A stretch of DNA of 64,000 nucleotides from Agathobaculum butyriciproducens (GCA_003096535.1 QEKJ01000013.1:1-64000); one strand, 5' to 3'; positions 53,374 through 62,772 are shown, counted from the stretch's first letter. The notes: generated by a model from the sequence alone, not told the origin. Numbers and translations: made by a program.

Positions 53374-54918
53374 TTATCGGCGGTGTCTGCGCGGATAATC
53401 ATCGTTATCGTAGCGCTTGCGCATCGCCTTGCGGCGACGGCGGCGCCGGATTCCGCCGAATGTGATGTTGAACAGAATGTACAGCACGATGAAGATTGCG
53501 GCTGCGATCAGCACGATTTTGAACACGGTGCTCTGGAAGAAATGGCTCAGCTTGTCCGAGTAATAGAGTACGCGGCTCATTTCCACATCGCTGAGCGCGA
53601 CCAGTTCGACCGTGCCGTAGGACGTGCCGTTGTAGCTGTATGTCATGCTGCCGACCACATCACCGGCCTTGATGGGCGCATCAACGGCTTCCGGCAGATT
53701 GGGTGTCGCTTCCAGCGAATCGGTCTCTACATCGGCAGGGAGCAGCGCTACCAGATCGTTTTTTGCGGTCAGCACCAGCTGATCGGTCTGCGTGGACAGA
53801 TCCACCTTTACATGGGCGAGCGTGTCGCCCTTTTTCGCAACGGTCTTGGTCTTAAAGTGGGTGAAGCCCCACTGATACAGCGATTTGGTATCCGTGAAGC
53901 TGGCCGCTACCGTCGGGTACTCCTTGGACGAGGCGGCACTGCCGAGCACGACCGAATACAGCTTGGCATCGCCGTACTCCGCGTAGCCGACAAAGCAGTT
54001 GCCCGCCTGCGAGGTATGTCCGGTTTTGATGCCCTTGTTGTACGGGTACGACCACGGATTGAACGAGCTGAAGATGAGCTGGTTGGTGGTGAAGATGATG
54101 CGTTCCTCGTGCATGTTGGTCTTGGGCATACGGTACTGCACGGTGTCGATAATGTTGGTGAACGTGTCGTTCTTCATGGCCTCGCGGGCAATGAGGTACA
54201 GATCACGGGCGGTGGTGTAGTGGTCTTCTTCGTGCAGGCCGCACGGGTTGCAGAAATGCGTTCCGGTGCAGCCAAGCTCCTCGGCGCGGGTGTTCATCAT
54301 GTCCACAAAGTGCTCGCTCGTGCCGCCGACATGGCGCGCGAGCATGTACGCCGCCTCGTTTGCGGAGGGCAGCATAAGCGCATACAGCAGGTCGATGACG
54401 CGCACGGTCTCACCGACCTTGATGTCTGCGTTCGAGCTGTCCGATGTAACCTTGGCGAAGTCGCCCTGTTCGGCTGTGACGGTCTCGTTCAGATCCTTGA
54501 CATTCTCAAGCGTCAGCAGCGCGGTCATAATTTTGGTCGTGGACGCCGGATACCGCTTTTCGTCCGCATTTTTCTCATACAGCACCATGTCGGAATCCGG
54601 GCTGATGAGCAGGGCGGCGGTAGCCGTTACGGCAGGCGCTTCGCTTGCCGCTGCGATAACGTCCTTGTCGTTGTCGGCGGTCGCGTCCTTGGAATCCTTG
54701 CTGTCGGCAGAATCTGTGCTGCCCGAATCGATGGACGAGGTGTCCGTGCTGTCGGAATCGGTGGACGAGGTGTCCGTGCTGTCGGAATCCGACTGGCTCG
54801 ATGAGGTATCACTCTCGTCATTCACGGCATAAGCGCGGGTGATCGGCGCCGCACCAAGCAGCAGTGTAAAGCACAGCGCCAGTGCGGTAAGACGGTTTTT
54901 GAAATTATTGCTCTTCAT
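53374..54918 (-). CDS. D-alanyl-D-alanine carboxypeptidase (PBP5/DacA family)
   Basis: Protein of 514 aa. A signal peptide (1-30) is followed by a Ser/Asp/Thr-rich linker (33-85) built from DSTDTSS-like repeats, then the penicillin-binding domain. The active site has SxxK at 126-129 (STTKIM), SxN (PSANEAAY) and KTG (IKTGHTSQ). A C-terminal beta domain and one membrane helix with an Arg-rich tail (RRRRRKAMRKR) follow. It trims the terminal D-Ala of peptidoglycan stem peptides at the outer membrane face. The transmembrane, not amphipathic, C-terminus and the acidic linker are less usual. Its first codons overlap the preceding small gene by 14 bases. Confidence 0.94.
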   Translation of the reverse strand: MKSNNFKNRLTALALCFTLLLGAAPITRAYAVNDESDTSSSQSDSDSTDTSSTDSDSTDTSSIDSGSTDSADSKDSKDATADNDKDVIAAASEAPAVTATAALLISPDSDMVLYEKNADEKRYPASTTKIMTALLTLENVKDLNETVTAEQGDFAKVTSDSSNADIKVGETVRVIDLLYALMLPSANEAAYMLARHVGGTSEHFVDMMNTRAEELGCTGTHFCNPCGLHEEDHYTTARDLYLIAREAMKNDTFTNIIDTVQYRMPKTNMHEERIIFTTNQLIFSSFNPWSYPYNKGIKTGHTSQAGNCFVGYAEYGDAKLYSVVLGSAASSKEYPTVAASFTDTKSLYQWGFTHFKTKTVAKKGDTLAHVKVDLSTQTDQLVLTAKNDLVALLPADVETDSLEATPNLPEAVDAPIKAGDVVGSMTYSYNGTSYGTVELVALSDVEMSRVLYYSDKLSHFFQSTVFKIVLIAAAIFIVLYILFNITFGGIRRRRRRKAMRKRYDNDDYPRRHRR

Positions 54919-55147
54919 CGGTATCTCCTAAAGAAAAATCGGCATCGGTGAAGTGCCCGCGCAGAACCGCCGGCTTGGGCGGTGTGCGCCGCAGCGGATC
55001 GTAGCGGAAAGAACGGCAGTGATCGGTGCCGTTTACCACACCGCGTTTGCGGCAGGCAATGCGTTCGCCGTCCGCCAGCGGAGAGCCGTGCGCGCAGTAG
55101 GTGCAGCGCGGTTCTATATTTTTTCGCAGCAGCTTTTTGAGCCTCAT
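54905..55147 (-). CDS. Small Cys-rich protein of unknown function
   Basis: Protein of 80 aa. Four cysteines in CTYCAHG, ACRKRG and DHCRSF (residues 15-45) could bind zinc. The N-terminus is basic (MRLKKLLRK) and the C-terminus acidic. GGAGTGA lies 6 bases upstream of the ATG, and the gene overlaps the carboxypeptidase start, so the two are translated together. I do not recognise a named family. It could be a regulator or partner of the carboxypeptidase. Confidence 0.6.
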   Translation of the reverse strand: MRLKKLLRKNIEPRCTYCAHGSPLADGERIACRKRGVVNGTDHCRSFRYDPLRRTPPKPAVLRGHFTDADFSLGDTDEEQ

Positions 55148-55179
55148 GCGTGGTCACTCCAGTCGTGATAAAATCAGGT

Positions 55180-55216
55180 GAAAAAGTGTCCGACAGGATC
55201 AGTATCGGCGGACACA
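55180..55216 (-). terminator. Intrinsic terminator of the ylbJ-like gene
   Basis: Minus strand: GTGTCCG and CGGACAC form the stem with a longer loop, followed by T5. Confidence 0.75.
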
Positions 55217-55238
55217 AGACATATATAAATATTATATA

Positions 55239-56261
55239 TCATTTCCTGCGCTTTTTCCACCCCCAAATTGGATACAAAGCGGAAACGAACAGCACAGCAA
55301 GCGTATACCGGAACCGTACCGATATCGGTGTCAGCTCCGGTGAGGAAACCGTCAGCACGGCAGGCGAGAGGGAAAACAGGAAAGCCGTCAGCACAGCTGC
55401 GAGCGTACCGTGCAGCAGCTTTGCGGCAAACAGGCCGCGCACCGGCAAATCGTGTGCTTCCGCGAGGGCGCGCACCTGAAACTGCACAGCCAGTCCGCCA
55501 AATCCCAGCAGGAAGGACGCAAGCGTCAGCCGTGTCCTGCGCGGCAGCGTCAGCACCGTCAGCTCGTCTAAGCCGTTAGTCAGCTCGATCATGCCGTCCA
55601 GTACGTTTCCGTACGGCAAAAGTGCAAAAACCGGCGAAAGCAGCCGCAGCAGGATGGAAAACATGGTCAGAAATGCCGTCACGGTCAGCGCCGTGGACGC
55701 TGCCTGCTGTACGGACGCGCAGAAAATCGAGGGGAATGAGGTGCGGTTCCGGTTATGGATACGCTGCGACACGGCAGATAATGGGGTACGCGCGGAAAAC
55801 AATCCGACGATCAGTGCCGAAACGATATGTATCCCGTATAGCATCGCGCCTGCCTGCGCGGAGCCGAACACGCCGAGACCAACCAGTCCGATGCAGAAGC
55901 CCGGACTGGCGCAGTTGCAGAACCGGTTCACGCGCTCTGCCGCTTCGCGGGAAAGCACACCCTCGGAGAGCAGCGCACATGCGGTCGTGGCGCCGACCGG
56001 ATACCCGCCGATGAGTCCGAGCACCAGTGCAGGCGCAGCCTCGGGCGGCAGGCCGTATAAGCGGGCAAGCGGCTTTGCCAGCAGCGGCGACAGCCGCGCG
56101 GTATCACAGCGGACAAGCAGTCCGCTGACAACGAAAAACGGAAATAAAGCCGGTAAGGCCTGCACTGCGGCTAAAGAAAGCCCCTCGCGGACACCATCCG
56201 CGCAGGCAGTCGGGCAAAGCAAAAACGCGGCAAAAAGAGCCAGCGATAAGAACAGCTTCAT
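55239..56261 (-). CDS. ylbJ: YlbJ-like sporulation integral membrane protein
   Basis: Protein of 340 aa with about eight membrane segments. The nucleoside-recognition-type repeats show ALFPFFVVSGLLV near the N-terminus, GLIGGYPVGATTACALL at about 83 and CNCASPGFCIGLVGLG at about 116, as in YlbJ. YlbJ is needed in the mother cell for normal spore formation in B. subtilis. Its molecular role is unknown. It is monocistronic on the minus strand and divergent from the spore genes yqfC-yqfD, across a gap full of repeats. Confidence 0.8.
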   Translation of the reverse strand: MKLFLSLALFAAFLLCPTACADGVREGLSLAAVQALPALFPFFVVSGLLVRCDTARLSPLLAKPLARLYGLPPEAAPALVLGLIGGYPVGATTACALLSEGVLSREAAERVNRFCNCASPGFCIGLVGLGVFGSAQAGAMLYGIHIVSALIVGLFSARTPLSAVSQRIHNRNRTSFPSIFCASVQQAASTALTVTAFLTMFSILLRLLSPVFALLPYGNVLDGMIELTNGLDELTVLTLPRRTRLTLASFLLGFGGLAVQFQVRALAEAHDLPVRGLFAAKLLHGTLAAVLTAFLFSLSPAVLTVSSPELTPISVRFRYTLAVLFVSALYPIWGWKKRRK

Positions 56262-56344
56262 AGCGTCACCTCGGAACAGTGTATGAGAAGCAGGAAAGTT
56301 TCAGTACGTTTATACATAACATATACCGTTATACCTGATATACC

Positions 56345-56602
56345 GTAGGGCGGGGCACCCTCACCCCGCCGTATCTGTCTGGTCTGCACAATCTACCCCG
56401 TAGGGGAGCACATTGTGCTCCCACGTAACGTGAAATCATGCGGTTTTGGCCGTTCCTTGCGCAGACTCCGGTCGCGTTGCGGGCGAACACTGTTCGCCCC
56501 TACGGCTACGCATCTGCAAATGAGTTACACGGCGGGGTGAGGGCAGAAGGTGAATTGCGGCAAAGCCGCAAGAGAAGCCACTCTGGAGTGCCTCGCCCTG
56601 CG
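56345..56602. repeat. Cluster of four palindromic repeats between ylbJ and yqfC
   Basis: In order: a GGCGGGGTG-type palindrome (56345-56370), CA-N-TG palindromes at 56400-56422 and 56479-56503, and the composite 75 nt unit at 56527-56602. They account for most of the 56262-56636 gap, and the last one ends 35 bases before the yqfC start. I see no sigma-E-type promoter in what is left. Confidence 0.65.
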
Positions 56603-56636
56603 GAGAAGGTAAAATGCGATATGAAGGTGGCGCAAC

Positions 56637-56897
56637 ATGCTAAAAGATAACTTATACGCCGAACTCATGGAGGACCTCCACCCAAACCGCCCGCGTGTGG
56701 AAATCCTCGGAGATAGCCGGGTGATCGTGGAGAACCACTGCGGCATACAGGAATACGACGACAGCATCCTGCGCGTCAGATGCCGCGGGTGCGAGGTACG
56801 CATTCTGGGTGCAGACCTGGAGCTGACGGCGCTTTCCATGGACGAACTGGCGGTGATCGGCGTGATCTCGTCGGTGGAATACATTACGACCGAGTGA
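56637..56897 (+). CDS. yqfC: Sporulation protein YqfC
   Basis: Protein of 86 aa of the YabP/YqfC family: RVEILGDSRVIVENHCGI, YDDSILRVRCRG and ADLELTALSMDELAVIG. It is transcribed with yqfD in the mother cell of spore formers, and its biochemical role is unknown. GAAGGTGG is the ribosome site. The gene lies 16 bases before yqfD. Confidence 0.92.
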   Translation: MLKDNLYAELMEDLHPNRPRVEILGDSRVIVENHCGIQEYDDSILRVRCRGCEVRILGADLELTALSMDELAVIGVISSVEYITTE

Positions 56898-56913
56898 GGA
56901 AGGAGGAGCGCGA

Positions 56914-58137
56914 ATGATCGGGCGGCTGTGGCTGCTGGCTTGCGGGCAGGTGCGCGTGCGCGTGACAGGCGCAAGCCTGACGCGGTTTCTCAACCTGTGC
57001 GCGGCGCAGGGTATCACGCTGCGGCAGATGGACCGCACGGCATGGAATGAGCTGCACGCAACCCTGTCCATCCGGGATTTCCGGACGCTCAGGCGGCACA
57101 TGGGCCGCACGGGATGTCGCGTGCATATTCTCCGGAAACGCGGTCTGCCGTTCCTTGCGGCGCGTCTGCGTCCGCGTACGGCGCTCTGGGGCGGAGCCGT
57201 ATTCGCCGCGGCACTGTGCTGGCTGCTCGGCACGCATGTATGGGCGATACAGACCGAGATCGCACCGGCGATAGACGAAACGGCTGTCATGCAGCAGCTG
57301 AGCGAAATGGGGGTGCATATCGGCATGCCCATCAAGGACCTGAACACCCGTCAGATACGGTGGAAGATGATGCAGCTGCAGCCGAATATCACGTTTTTTT
57401 CGCTCAATCTGCGGGGCAACAGCCTGACCGTGGTCGCCTACGGCAGCACCGACCCGCCGGAGGTACTGGACGAGCACGCGGTCACCAAGGTGGTGGCCAC
57501 GCGGGACGGCGTGGTAACGCAGGTGCGTGCGCTCGAGGGACAGCCAATGGTGCAGGCAGGAGATGCCGTGCAGACCGGTGATACGCTCATCAGCGGCCTG
57601 GTGGAGCCGACACGCGAAGGCGGAAAGTACCGCACAGCGCATGCGCACGGCACCGTGCAGGCGTACACCACGCATACGGTTCAGGCGGCGCGGCCGCTCA
57701 CCGAGCAGAGCAAGCGATATACGGGTAAAATTCGTCATCAATATGCACTGGTGATGGGAAATAAACGGTTAAATTTCTATATTGGCAGTGGAATTGCAGG
57801 GGGCACTTGTGATAAAATAATAACGACCAGACATTTTTGGCTGTCGGACAGCGTGGTGCTGCCGGTGGCGCTGGTCACACAAACGTATACATTCTACGAG
57901 CGGGAGCCGACGACGCGCACCGCCGAGGACGTGCGGGTGGCTATGCTGTCGCGCGCACTGGGCGAGACAGCCGCGGATATCGACGGCATGGTGACGAGCC
58001 ACAGCGAAACGCTCACCGAGCAGAACGGCGCGGCAGTGCTGTACCTCACCGTCCACGCCGAGGAGCAGATCGGCACCGAGGCCGTGGATGACAGTACCGT
58101 TCCGGAGGAAAATGCGGAGATGGAGCAAGTGCCGTAG
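56914..58137 (+). CDS. yqfD: Sporulation protein YqfD
   Basis: Protein of 407 aa. The N-terminal region (1-80) has the conserved FLNLCAAQGITL segment. A single membrane helix lies at about 92-112, followed by a large extracytoplasmic domain with DGVVTQVRALEGQPMVQAGDAVQTGDTLISG, the biotinyl-like turn seen in YqfD. It is expressed during sporulation and its role is not defined. Position after yqfC, then phoH-ybeY-dgkA-era-recO downstream, is the classic Firmicute order, interrupted here by one extra membrane gene and a repeat region. Confidence 0.94.
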   Translation: MIGRLWLLACGQVRVRVTGASLTRFLNLCAAQGITLRQMDRTAWNELHATLSIRDFRTLRRHMGRTGCRVHILRKRGLPFLAARLRPRTALWGGAVFAAALCWLLGTHVWAIQTEIAPAIDETAVMQQLSEMGVHIGMPIKDLNTRQIRWKMMQLQPNITFFSLNLRGNSLTVVAYGSTDPPEVLDEHAVTKVVATRDGVVTQVRALEGQPMVQAGDAVQTGDTLISGLVEPTREGGKYRTAHAHGTVQAYTTHTVQAARPLTEQSKRYTGKIRHQYALVMGNKRLNFYIGSGIAGGTCDKIITTRHFWLSDSVVLPVALVTQTYTFYEREPTTRTAEDVRVAMLSRALGETAADIDGMVTSHSETLTEQNGAAVLYLTVHAEEQIGTEAVDDSTVPEENAEMEQVP

Positions 58138-58157
58138 AGACAGAAAAGGAGACGCCT

Positions 58158-58580
58158 ATGAACCGTAAACCCGCGACGATTCTCACAGGACTGAGCACCG
58201 CAGCAGCATTTGTCGTAAACGGCTCGGACTGGTTTCACGGCGGTTCCGCGAGCGCAGGCAAATTCTGCGTCAGCGCGGTGTTTATCGTGCTGGTATCGCT
58301 GCTGCTGTACGCATGGCGGAAAAGCAATACCGCTATGTGTCTGCTGACGATTGTATCGGCTCTGATTTCGATTGGAGCGGCATCCGGTTTGCTTATGACG
58401 GCGGATATTCTTCCGGCAAATTCGATGCTGCTGCCGTTTAGTGTGTTCCTTGTGCCGCTTTTCGGTGTGACGAATTTTATGACGTCCACAGCTGCCGCAA
58501 TGTTTCTGCCGACGGCGGTTTCGGTGGTGTGGCTGATTGTCGCGGTTGGAAACTGGATTCACAATTGGAAAAACGTATGA
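58158..58580 (+). CDS. Small membrane protein of unknown function
   Basis: Protein of 140 aa with four hydrophobic stretches near residues 8-20, 36-53, 62-80 and 95-130, and a short basic-aromatic tail (WIHNWKNV). AAAGGAGAC precedes the ATG, and it starts 20 bases after yqfD, so it probably shares the sporulation transcript. No family recognised. Confidence 0.6.
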   Translation: MNRKPATILTGLSTAAAFVVNGSDWFHGGSASAGKFCVSAVFIVLVSLLLYAWRKSNTAMCLLTIVSALISIGAASGLLMTADILPANSMLLPFSVFLVPLFGVTNFMTSTAAAMFLPTAVSVVWLIVAVGNWIHNWKNV

Positions 58581-58589
58581 TTTTACGTT

Positions 58590-58728
58590 GTGTGGGCGAA
58601 CAATGTTCGCCCCCTACGATTAGGCAATGTGCAGATTGTTTACAACGGTGCGCCGAGTCGTACCCCAGGGCACCTTCTCTTGGGGCGTTGCCGCAATTCA
58701 CCTTGCCGCCCCCTACGGTAAAACATCA
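58590..58728. repeat. Palindromic repeat pair with a degenerate composite unit
   Basis: The CA-N-TG palindrome is at 58592-58616. GGTGCGCCGAGTCG (shared with 51242) follows at 58645, then a rearranged, inverted composite unit (GGCACCTTCTCTTG...TTGCCGCAATTCACCTT) to about 58725. Confidence 0.6.
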
Positions 58729-58765
58729 TGTATTGCTGCAGATAAGTGCAGATATATGAAAATTA

Positions 58766-58835
58766 ACTGTATGTAACCGTATGCAACTGTATGTTGAACG
58801 AGTTATTGCAACAGATACATACACTTGCATACAGT
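58766..58835. repeat. Array of 10 bp repeats in inverted arrangement
   Basis: Three direct 10-mers (ACTGTATGTA, ACCGTATGCA, ACTGTATGTT; 58766-58795) are followed after 20 bases by two copies on the other strand (58816-58825, one mismatch, and 58826-58835). The one-turn spacing suggests a multi-site protein-binding region. Downstream to 58982 there is only a one-armed TAATTAG-type repeat remnant (58918-58950). Confidence 0.6.
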
Positions 58836-58982
58836 TTATTTGATAGATAAACACTATCCGCAGGAGAGCAGGTAACGACAGGGAAAACGCCTGCCTCCTG
58901 CCTTGCACGGATGAAAACTAACATTTAATTCCTAACTCTAATTACTAATTAAACATAAGAGGGTGTAACCATAGAACAGGTA

Positions 58983-59986
<1,004 letters not shown>

Positions 59987-59990
<4 letters not shown>

Positions 59991-60481
59991 TGAACCATCA
60001 GATCAATATCGGCTTTGAAACCGAGGTAGCGGACGAAAACAGCGTGCGTGAGCTCATTCGCACCTGCGCCGAGCGCGTGCTGACGAGCGAGCAGGTGGAC
60101 TTTGACGCGGAAATCGACGTTACCGTTGTCGATGCCGACGCCATCCGCGAGATGAACGCCGAGTACCGGAATAAGGATGCCGTGACAGACGTTCTCTCGT
60201 TCCCGATGTACGAGTTTCTCAACGGCGAGCCGCAGGAGGAGCTGGAGGCCGAACCGGACTCCGGCTGTGTCATGCTCGGTGATATGATCCTGTGCTACAC
60301 GCGCGCCTGCGAGCAGGCGGAGCAGTTCGGGCACTCGCCTGCAAGAGAGTGCGGCTACCTGACCACGCATTCCGTGCTGCACCTGCTCGGCTACGACCAC
60401 GAGCGCAATGACGAGGACACTCGCCTGATGCGCAGCAAGGAAGAGGACAACCTTGCGTTCCTCGGCCTGACGCGGGACTGA
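59987..60481 (+). CDS. ybeY: Endoribonuclease YbeY (rRNA maturation factor)
   Basis: Protein of 164 aa. The zinc motif THSVLHLLGYDH near residue 125 carries the three His of H-x3-H-x5-H. TDVLSFPMYEF, a family signature, precedes it. YbeY matures the 3' end of 16S rRNA and helps ribosome quality control. Its start overlaps the phoH stop (ATGA), and dgkA begins 3 bases after its stop. Confidence 0.97.
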
Positions 60482-60484
60482 GCC

Positions 60485-60952
60485 ATGAAAAAGAATATCC
60501 GAAAACTGAGCGAGAGCTTTCTGCACGCTTTCCGCGGCCTGCGGCTGTGCATCCATGACGAGCGCAACTTCCGCGTGCACATGACGGCGGCGTTCTACGT
60601 CATCCTGTTCGGCGTGTTCGGCGGCGTGAGCATGACCGAAGCGGCCATCCTGTGTATCTGCTTCGGCCTTACCATGGGCGCGGAACTGCTGAATACCGCC
60701 ATCGAGCGCCTGTGCGACAAGCAGGCGAGCGGGTATGACGGCATGGTACGCAACGCGAAGGATATCGCGGCGGCAGGTGTGTTTGTGTGCGCGGCAGCGT
60801 GCGTCGCGGTCGGCGCGTGCATCTTTATCGGAAACGGCGTGCTTGCGGCAGCCATCAAATTTTTGTGGTACAGGCTGTGGCTCGGCATGGCGGTTGTGGT
60901 CACCGTGCCGTTTGCGGTTTGGTTCGTTTTTCATTTTGGAAGAATTCAATAA
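60485..60952 (+). CDS. dgkA: Diacylglycerol/undecaprenol kinase (DgkA family)
   Basis: Protein of 155 aa. The conserved segment GAELLNTAIERLCDK at about residue 64 holds the catalytic Glu, and an amphipathic N-terminus (FLHAFRGLR, HDERNFRVHM) precedes it. There are four hydrophobic segments, one more than usual, because the C-terminus carries an extra helix (residues 120-150). In Firmicutes this enzyme phosphorylates undecaprenol for cell-wall lipid carrier recycling. The position between ybeY and era is standard. Confidence 0.93.
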   Translation: MKKNIRKLSESFLHAFRGLRLCIHDERNFRVHMTAAFYVILFGVFGGVSMTEAAILCICFGLTMGAELLNTAIERLCDKQASGYDGMVRNAKDIAAAGVFVCAAACVAVGACIFIGNGVLAAAIKFLWYRLWLGMAVVVTVPFAVWFVFHFGRIQ

Positions 60953-61102
60953 TAATGGAGAATGGGAAAATGGAGAATTCGCGCAAGGATAGCTCGTCGC
61001 AGCGCGGACGGAACTCGCGCAAGAATAGCTCGTCGCAGCGCGGACGGAACTCGCGCAAGGATAGCGACATTTTCAATTTTCCATTCTCAATTCTCAATTA
61101 CT
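60953..61102. repeat. MITE-like element with a 36 nt tandem repeat core, upstream of era
   Basis: Left arm ATAATGGAGAATGGGAAAAT (from about 60953) and right arm CAATTTTCCATTCTCAATTC (from about 61074) are inverted. Between them about 2.5 contiguous copies of a 36 nt unit (CTCGCGCAAGGATAGCTCG then TCGCAGCGCGGACGGAA) run from 60978 to 61066. Copies 1 and 2 differ at a single base. Confidence 0.7.
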
Positions 61103-61119
61103 GTACTGGAGATAAATAA

Positions 61120-62016
61120 ATGAGCAAAATTACAAAAACTGCGGTCGTATCCGTTGTAGGACGGCCGAACGTGGGCAAATCCACGCTGACAAACAAGCTG
61201 GTCGGTCAGAAGGTGGCCATCGTATCCAGCAAGCCGCAGACGACGCGCACGCGCATTACGGGCGTACTCAGCCGCGGTGAAACGCAGTATGTTCTGCTGG
61301 ACACCCCGGGTCTGCACAAGCCGCGCTCCCGTCTGGGCGACTACATGTGCAAGGTGGTGACGGACACGGTTTCCGAGGTGGACGTTGCCGTTCTGGTGGT
61401 AGAGCCGATCCCGAACATCGGTCCTGCTGAGGAAAGCCTGATCGCTCAGATCAAGCAGCATCACATGCCGGCAATCCTCGTCATCAATAAGATCGACACC
61501 GTCAAGAAGGAGGAGCTGCTCGCTGTCATTGCGACCTACGCGGCGGTGCATGAGTTCGATGCGGTTGTGCCTATCTCGGCACGCACCGGCGAGGGCGTAG
61601 AGGAGCTGCTCACCGAAATCGACAAATACGCCATCGAAGGCCCGCAGCTGTTCCCGGAGGACATGGTATCCGATCAGCCGGAGCGTCAGCTTGTCGCCGA
61701 GATCATCCGCGAGAAGATGCTGCGCCTGCTCGACCGCGAGGTTCCGCACGGTGTAGCCGTCGGCATTGAGCGTTGGAACGAGCGTGAGGACGGTCTGGTG
61801 GAGATTAACGCGGTTATCTACTGCGAGAAGGCCAGCCACAAGGGCATTATTATCGGCAAGCGCGGCGCGATGCTGAAAGAAATCGGCCAGCAGGCGCGCG
61901 CGGACATCGAGCGCATGCTGGATGCCAAGGTATTCCTTGAGCTGTGGGTCAAGGTCAAGGAGGGCTGGCGCAACAACCAGTACCAGATGCGCAACTTTGG
62001 CTACGAGGATCAGTAA
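61120..62016 (+). CDS. era: GTPase Era
   Basis: Protein of 298 aa. G1 is GRPNVGKSTLTN, followed by the TTRTRITGV switch I, G3 DTPGLHKP and G4 NKID. The C-terminal KH domain has GIIIGKRGAMLKEIG. Era binds the 3' end of 16S rRNA and helps assemble the 30S subunit. The upstream repeat separates it from dgkA, but no terminator intervenes. recO follows with no gap. Confidence 0.98.
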   Translation: MSKITKTAVVSVVGRPNVGKSTLTNKLVGQKVAIVSSKPQTTRTRITGVLSRGETQYVLLDTPGLHKPRSRLGDYMCKVVTDTVSEVDVAVLVVEPIPNIGPAEESLIAQIKQHHMPAILVINKIDTVKKEELLAVIATYAAVHEFDAVVPISARTGEGVEELLTEIDKYAIEGPQLFPEDMVSDQPERQLVAEIIREKMLRLLDREVPHGVAVGIERWNEREDGLVEINAVIYCEKASHKGIIIGKRGAMLKEIGQQARADIERMLDAKVFLELWVKVKEGWRNNQYQMRNFGYEDQ

Positions 62017-62772
62017 ATGGCCGAGGTCAAGCTGCGGGCACTCGGTCTGCGCGAGGTGGATTTCGGTGACTTTGACCGCTATCTGACTGCATTGACCGAG
62101 GACGGCCGCAGGATTGAAATCCTGTGCAAGAACGCGCGGCGCGGAAAAAAGCAAAATCCGGCGGCACGGCAGTTGTGCTACTCGGAGTTCATTCTGTCGG
62201 ACCGCGGCGGCAGGTACACCCTGCGGGACGCCGACCTGGTACACTCGTTTTTCGCGCTGGCAGGCGATATTGAGAAGTACGCGCTGTCGTGCTACCTAAA
62301 TGAGCTGACGACCGCCCTGACCGTGCCGGATTTCGACAATCCGGCCTTGTGCCGTCTGCTGCTGTACGCGCTGTATGCGCTCGAGGGCGGCAAACGCGCC
62401 CCCGAGCTTGTCAAGGCGGCGTTCGAGTGGCGTATTATGGCTGAGAGCGGCTATGCGCCGGATTTAACCTCGTGCGGCGTATGCGGCGAGCTGATAGAGA
62501 ACCCGCCGGTGTGCTTTTCCGTTCGGGCAGGCACAGCCGCGGACGCAAAGTGCGCGAAGCGTGTCGGCGGTTACACACAGCTTGTGGACAGTACCCTGCG
62601 GGCGATGCTTCATGTGCTGACAGCCGAGCCGAATAAGGTCTACGCGTTCGCGCTCAGCGGACCGGCAAGAGAGCAGTTCTGCGGCATGGCCGAGGAGTAT
62701 GTGAAGTATCACCTCGGACGCGGGTTTGAGAGTCTGCAGTTTTATCGGTCGCTGCAGATGCCGATGAAGTAA
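62017..62772 (+). CDS. recO: DNA repair protein RecO
   Basis: Protein of 251 aa. An N-terminal OB fold (residues 1-80, LRALGLREVDFGDFDRYLT) is followed by a helical domain with cysteines in SCGVCGELI (about 151) and further C residues at about 168 and 179 that may bind zinc. RecO loads RecA onto SSB-coated DNA with RecR. Its ATG directly follows the era stop codon, so the two are tightly coupled. Confidence 0.95.
   Translation: MAEVKLRALGLREVDFGDFDRYLTALTEDGRRIEILCKNARRGKKQNPAARQLCYSEFILSDRGGRYTLRDADLVHSFFALAGDIEKYALSCYLNELTTALTVPDFDNPALCRLLLYALYALEGGKRAPELVKAAFEWRIMAESGYAPDLTSCGVCGELIENPPVCFSVRAGTAADAKCAKRVGGYTQLVDSTLRAMLHVLTAEPNKVYAFALSGPAREQFCGMAEEYVKYHLGRGFESLQFYRSLQMPMK

Noticed and set aside
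60978-61066. Possible CRISPR array
   Set aside because: The repeated unit is 36 nt, a CRISPR-like length, but copies are contiguous with no spacers and no cas gene is in the window.
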